Assembly: GCA_036493475.1 (NCBI GenBank)
Contig: DASXPS010000217.1
Span: 1-64,000 of the forward strand
DNA from: Sporichthyaceae bacterium
Lineage (GTDB): Bacteria > Actinomycetota > Actinomycetes > Sporichthyales > Sporichthyaceae
Direction: 5' to 3'
DNA length: 64,000 nucleotides
Position numbers and translations under genes: made by a program. Position 1 is the stretch's first letter; every line of letters starts with the position of its first letter. This document shows positions 60,915-64,000 of the stretch, in pieces. The notes below the pieces were generated by a model. It had not been told where the DNA came from and ran no database searches. It saw only the letters and a list, made by a program, of their open reading frames with translations.

Positions 60915-61397
60915 ATGGGCGCGATGCACAAGTTCGGCGTCTACCTGGGCCTCGTCGAGGACGAGGAGCGCTACCCCGAGGACGACCACCGCGACGAGAT
61001 CCGGGAGGAACGACCGATGCGCGAGACCCGCATGCACGAGCCCGTGGCCCGCCATGTGGCCGTCGCCGAGCGGCGCGCCGTCCTCGCCCCGATGGGCTCC
61101 ACCGCGGTGGCCGTCGACCCGTACCGCATCACCACGCTGCACCCGCGCACCTACAACGAGGCCAAGCTGATCGGCGAGGAGTTCCGTCAGGGCGTCCCGG
61201 TGATCATGAACCTCACCGAGATGGACGACGTGGACGCCAAGCGACTGGTCGACTTCTCCGCCGGACTGGTGTTCGGCTGCCACGGCACGATTGAGCGGGT
61301 CACCCAGAAGGTGTTCCTGCTCTCGCCCGCGGACGTGCACGTTACTGCCGAGGACAAGGCCCGGATCGCGGGCGGTGGCTTCTACAACCAGAGCTGA
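60915..61397 (+). CDS. sepF: Cell division protein SepF
   Basis: This 160-aa protein has an N-terminal membrane-targeting amphipathic helix ([19 protein letters not shown]) and the SepF domain (about 78-160) with [51 protein letters not shown] and KVFLLSP. It links FtsZ to the membrane. ATG 60915 is chosen because it starts the targeting helix; the frame is open 17 codons upstream but that sequence is not conserved. Confidence 0.95.
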   Translation: MGAMHKFGVYLGLVEDEERYPEDDHRDEIREERPMRETRMHEPVARHVAVAERRAVLAPMGSTAVAVDPYRITTLHPRTYNEAKLIGEEFRQGVPVIMNLTEMDDVDAKRLVDFSAGLVFGCHGTIERVTQKVFLLSPADVHVTAEDKARIAGGGFYNQS

Positions 61398-61483
61398 TCC
61401 GGGGTCGTGCAGCGCGATTCCGGGGAGCCGGGCAGGATGGGCAGTGTGACCGGGGGAACGGGGTTTCGGCGTGAGGCGCGGCT

Positions 61484-61768
61484 GTGCACCAGGTAGGGAT
61501 CGCACTGGTCTATATCCTGACTATTTTTCTGGTTTTGCTCGTCGCCCGCATGGTTATGGACTATGTGTTCATGTTCGCGCGGTCCTATCAGCCCAAGGGT
61601 CCTGCGGTCGTGGCGCTCGAAGTGCTGTACTCGTGCACCGATCCGCCGTTGAAATTCCTGCGGCGGTTCATCCACCCCCTGCGACTTGGTGGAGTAAGCC
61701 TTGACCTGTCGTTTCTTGTGTTATTTGTCATCGTCATTCTTGGGCGGGACGCCGCGCTGCGCTTGTGA
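61484..61768 (+). CDS. YggT family membrane protein
   Basis: This 94-aa protein has two helices (about 5-30 and 72-90) with the YggT-like segments LVARMVMDYVFMF and CTDPPLKFLRRFIHPLRLGGVSLDLSF. It is usually next to sepF and divIVA and may help envelope or division functions. GTG 61484 has no clear ribosome site. Confidence 0.92.
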   Translation: MHQVGIALVYILTIFLVLLVARMVMDYVFMFARSYQPKGPAVVALEVLYSCTDPPLKFLRRFIHPLRLGGVSLDLSFLVLFVIVILGRDAALRL

Positions 61769-61816
61769 CGCGGTACGGCCTATCCCGAACGTCGACGATC
61801 TCTCTGAGGTGACCAG

Positions 61817-62572
61817 ATGCCGCTGACCCCCGAGGACGTGCGGAACAAGCAGTTCACGACCGTCCGTCTGCGAGAGGGCTACGACGAGGATGAGGTTGAC
61901 GCCTTCCTCGACGAGGTCGAGACCGAGCTGAGGCGACTCATCCGGGAGAACGACGAGCTGCGTGCCAAGCTCGCCGCCGCTACCCGGGCTGCCTCGACCG
62001 CGCCCGCCACCACGGCGCCGCAGGCTGCGGTTGAGGCCGAGAAGAAGGACGAGGCCGCCAAGGCCGAGCCCGAGACCACGCCCGAGCCGCCCAAGTCCGT
62101 GGCCGAGCCGCCCGCGCCGATCGCCGTCGAGGCCCACAGCGGCGCGGACAGCGCCGCCCGCGTGCTCGCGCTGGCCCAGCAGACCGCTGACCAGGCGATC
62201 GCCGAGGCTCGTGGCGAGGCCAACAAGATCGTCGGCGACGCCCGTTCCCGTGCGGAGGCAATCGAGCGCGAGGCCCGGAACAAGGCCGACGCGCTGGAAC
62301 GCGACGCCCAGGACAAGCACCGCTCGATCATCGGTGTGCTCGAGACCCAGCGGAACGCGCTGGAGGCCCAGCTCGACCAGCTGCGTCAGTTCGAGCGGGA
62401 GTACCGCAGCCGCCTCAAGAGCTTCCTCGAGGGCCAGCTGCGTCAGCTCGAGGCTCCGGCCGAGAGCGAGAACCTCTCCAACGGCCCGCGGGCCTCGGCC
62501 GGGTCCAGTGCCCGGGCCGGCGCGCCGCGTCAGCCCATGCGCGGCTTCCTGATCGACGAGGACGAGAGCTAA
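61817..62572 (+). CDS. divIVA: DivIVA / Wag31 polar growth protein
   Basis: This 251-aa protein begins MPLTPEDVRNKQFTTVRLRE and continues EGYDEDEVDAFLDEVE, the DivIVA membrane-binding start. It has an Ala/Pro/Glu linker (about 55-110) and a second coiled coil (about 115-215), then a polar tail ending in MRGFLIDEDES. It recruits wall synthesis to cell poles in actinobacteria. ATG 61817 has GAGGTGA 6-12 nt upstream. It ends the division block and has a strong terminator. Confidence 0.96.
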   Translation: MPLTPEDVRNKQFTTVRLREGYDEDEVDAFLDEVETELRRLIRENDELRAKLAAATRAASTAPATTAPQAAVEAEKKDEAAKAEPETTPEPPKSVAEPPAPIAVEAHSGADSAARVLALAQQTADQAIAEARGEANKIVGDARSRAEAIEREARNKADALERDAQDKHRSIIGVLETQRNALEAQLDQLRQFEREYRSRLKSFLEGQLRQLEAPAESENLSNGPRASAGSSARAGAPRQPMRGFLIDEDES

Positions 62573-62587
62573 GCACCAAGCACGCTG

Positions 62588-62616
62588 AGGCCCGGTGGAC
62601 ACCGTCCACCGGGCCT
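62588..62616 (+). terminator. Terminator of divIVA
   Basis: Arms 62588-62600 and 62604-62616 pair perfectly over 13 bp with an ACC loop, followed by CTTGG. The stem, loop and position 15 bp past the stop give a strong intrinsic-type terminator. Confidence 0.85.
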
Positions 62617-62639
62617 CTTGGCGTTCGTGGGGGCGGGTC

Positions 62640-62679
62640 GTGCGCTCCGCTCATTCATGATCTGGGCGAGCTCTCTCAT
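62640..62679 (-). repeat. Diverged copy 3 of the ATGAGCGAGC intercistronic repeat
   Basis: On the minus strand it reads ATGAGAGAGCTCGCCC then ATCATGAATGAGC, resembling copies 1 and 2 but with substitutions and length changes. It is between two terminators, not between co-transcribed genes. The match is weaker, so this is tentative. Confidence 0.35.
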
Positions 62680-62736
62680 ACGCGGGGCGTCACTTTGGGG
62701 GCCGAAATGGGCCGCGAAATGACGCTCCGCGTATGA
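62676..62736. terminator. Long hairpin ahead of the ileS end (bidirectional terminator or palindromic repeat)
   Basis: Two 28-nt arms (62676-62703 and 62709-62736) match at 23 positions, some of the rest as G-T wobbles, over a 5-nt GAAAT loop. They start TCATACGCGG and end CCGCGTATGA. It lies between divIVA and the convergent ileS, 22 bp past the ileS stop, so it should terminate ileS. Confidence 0.75.
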
Positions 62737-62758
62737 CAGTGCTGAGCGCGAGGGCTCG

Positions 62759-64000
62759 TCAGGCCTTGGTGACGGTCAGCGTCAGGCCGAGGTCGGGGTC
62801 GGCGGCCAGGTCGGCGGGGGCGGGGAGTTCCTCGATCAGGGTGGCGAGCACCTCGCCGGCGATCTCCGCGGCGTGTTCACGCAGGGCGGCGGCGGCCTCG
62901 GGGTCGGTGGTGTGCCAGCCGAGCGTGATGCGGTCGGAGACCTCCAGGCCGGTGGACTTGCGGGCCTCCTGGATGGCGCGAATGGCCTCGCGGGCCAGCC
63001 CCGCCCGACGCAATTCGTCGGTGATGGTCAGGTCCAGGGCGACGGTCTCGCCCTCCCGGGCCACCGCCCAGCCCTCGCGTGGCGTCTCGGTGACGATGAC
63101 CTCGTCCGGGCCGAGTTCGATGGACTCGCCGTCCACCACCACCGTGGCGGTGCTGCCGCCGCGTAGTGCGACGGCCAGACCGGCCGCATCGGCGGCGGCG
63201 ATGGCGGCGGCCACCGGCTGGGTGCCCTTGCCGAAGCGCTTGCCCAACGAACGGAAGTTGGCCTTGGCGGAGTAGTCGACCAACTCGCCGCCGGCCTCGC
63301 CGAGAGACTCCAAACGGGTGACGTTGAGTTCCTCGGCGATTTGGGTACGCAGATCCTCGGTGAGGCCCGCCCAGCCGTGTGCTCCGACCAGCGCCCGGGA
63401 CAACGGCTGGCGGGTCCTCACCCCACTGTCCGCGCGGGCCGCCCGGCCCAGCTCCACCAGCCGCCGGGACAGCGCCATCTGTGCCGCGAGGCCGTCGTCG
63501 ATCAGCGACCCATCAACCCTCGGCCACGTGGCCAGGTGCACCGACTCGGGCAGCCCACCCGCATCGTCGCGGAAGAGGTCCTGCCACACCCGCTCGGTGA
63601 TGAACGGGGTCAGCGGGGCCATCAGCAGGGTCACCACGTACAGGCACTCGTGCAGGGTGGCCAGCGCCGCGGCGTCCCCGGCCCAGAACCGCCGCCGGCA
63701 GCGTCGCACGTACCAGTTGGACAGGTCATCGACGTAGGCCGCGAGCAGCCGCCCGGCCTTCTGGGTGTCGAAGTCCTCCAACGCCGCGTCGACGTCGCGG
63801 GCCAACCGGTGTGCCTCGGACAGCGCCCAGCGGTCCATGGCCGGACGCTGCGCCACCGACGGGGCCGGGGTGCCCGGCGTCCAGCCCGCGGTGCGGGCAT
63901 AGAGGGACTGGAAGGCGACGGTGTTCCAGTAGGTGAGCAGCGTCTTGCGCACCACGTCCTGCAGCGCGGTGTGCCCGATCCGGCGGGCCGACCACGGCGA
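62759..64000 (-). CDS. ileS: Isoleucyl-tRNA synthetase, C-terminal part (partial)
   Basis: The frame is open to the right edge (SPWSARRIGHTALQDVVRKT at the border), so only the last 413 residues are present. They cover the anticodon-binding domain (KTLLTYWNTVAFQSLYAR, NWYVRRCRRRFWAG, LLMAPLTPFITERVWQDL) and a C-terminal domain (DELRRAGLAREAIRAIQEARK) like that of eukaryote-type IleS common in actinobacteria. The catalytic HIGH and KMSKS motifs lie outside the window. It ligates isoleucine to tRNA-Ile. Convergent with divIVA. Confidence 0.96.
   Translation of the reverse strand, partial: SPWSARRIGHTALQDVVRKTLLTYWNTVAFQSLYARTAGWTPGTPAPSVAQRPAMDRWALSEAHRLARDVDAALEDFDTQKAGRLLAAYVDDLSNWYVRRCRRRFWAGDAAALATLHECLYVVTLLMAPLTPFITERVWQDLFRDDAGGLPESVHLATWPRVDGSLIDDGLAAQMALSRRLVELGRAARADSGVRTRQPLSRALVGAHGWAGLTEDLRTQIAEELNVTRLESLGEAGGELVDYSAKANFRSLGKRFGKGTQPVAAAIAAADAAGLAVALRGGSTATVVVDGESIELGPDEVIVTETPREGWAVAREGETVALDLTITDELRRAGLAREAIRAIQEARKSTGLEVSDRITLGWHTTDPEAAAALREHAAEIAGEVLATLIEELPAPADLAADPDLGLTLTVTKA

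Noticed and set aside
1-64000. tRNA genes, CRISPR arrays, IS elements, prophage genes
   Set aside because: No cloverleaf sequence, regular spacer array, transposase or phage gene was recognised anywhere in the window.

Overview
This window is chromosomal DNA of a high-GC actinobacterium. The evidence is GC-rich codon use throughout, an actinobacterial qcrCAB/ctaE respiratory locus, a PimB-type phosphatidylinositol mannosyltransferase, a Wag31/DivIVA-SepF-YggT block and many GTG starts with 4-nt ATGA/GTGA overlaps. Gene order resembles both mycobacteria (exonuclease/GIY-YIG protein, NlpC/P60, PimB, SRPBCC, ArsA) and Streptomyces/Frankia-type genomes. I cannot name a genus. No tRNA, rRNA, CRISPR array, insertion sequence or prophage was seen.

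Layout. Bases 1-8050 hold the aerobic respiratory chain: ctaC(end)-ctaD-ctaF on the plus strand, an L,D-transpeptidase lipoprotein, then ctaE-qcrC-qcrA-qcrB on the minus strand. Bases 8116-13855 hold ctaG, a degenerate receiver protein, trpD, a rhomboid protease with a stand-alone Lrp sensor domain, an exonuclease/GIY-YIG protein, and a 71-aa double-CxxC protein behind a sequence matching the PafBC DNA-damage promoter. Bases 13856-19107 are an envelope block: a c-di-AMP (ydaO-type) riboswitch, an NlpC/P60 hydrolase, two membrane metalloproteases and PimB. Bases 19121-24625 encode a three-gene signalling unit: a 1017-aa pseudo-receiver/proline-rich/coiled-coil/GAF-like protein, a GAF histidine kinase and a LuxR-type regulator.

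Bases 24720-33240 hold a phosphoesterase, an SRPBCC-ArsA-small protein set, a ROK kinase overlapping a degenerate EEP-family protein, a hydrolase, a PlsC acyltransferase and an ABC exporter. Bases 33241-34857 look like a small accessory island: one unrecognised gene and one DUF559-type gene, with two related palindromic elements. Then come glpK, a methyltransferase, DUF3040, and a MoxR/DUF58/transglutaminase operon (to 42405).

Bases 42555-62572 are the division and cell-wall cluster: mraZ with four 10-bp-spaced MraZ boxes, rsmH, ftsL-like, ftsI, an antisense secreted GDPD gene that interrupts the cluster, murE, murF, mraY, murD, ftsW, murG, murC, ftsQ, ftsZ, pgeF, yggS, sepF, yggT and divIVA. 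After two strong terminator-like hairpins, the window ends inside ileS on the minus strand.

How it fits together. Most of the window serves energy conservation (bcc-aa3 supercomplex) and building, remodelling and dividing the envelope. The most unusual items are the three-gene signalling unit, the island with paired palindromes, the catalytically eroded EEP protein, the PafBC-like promoter ahead of a tiny cysteine protein, two intercistronic repeats that carry bridging mini-ORFs, and a 31-bp palindrome next to TTGACA upstream of ftsZ.
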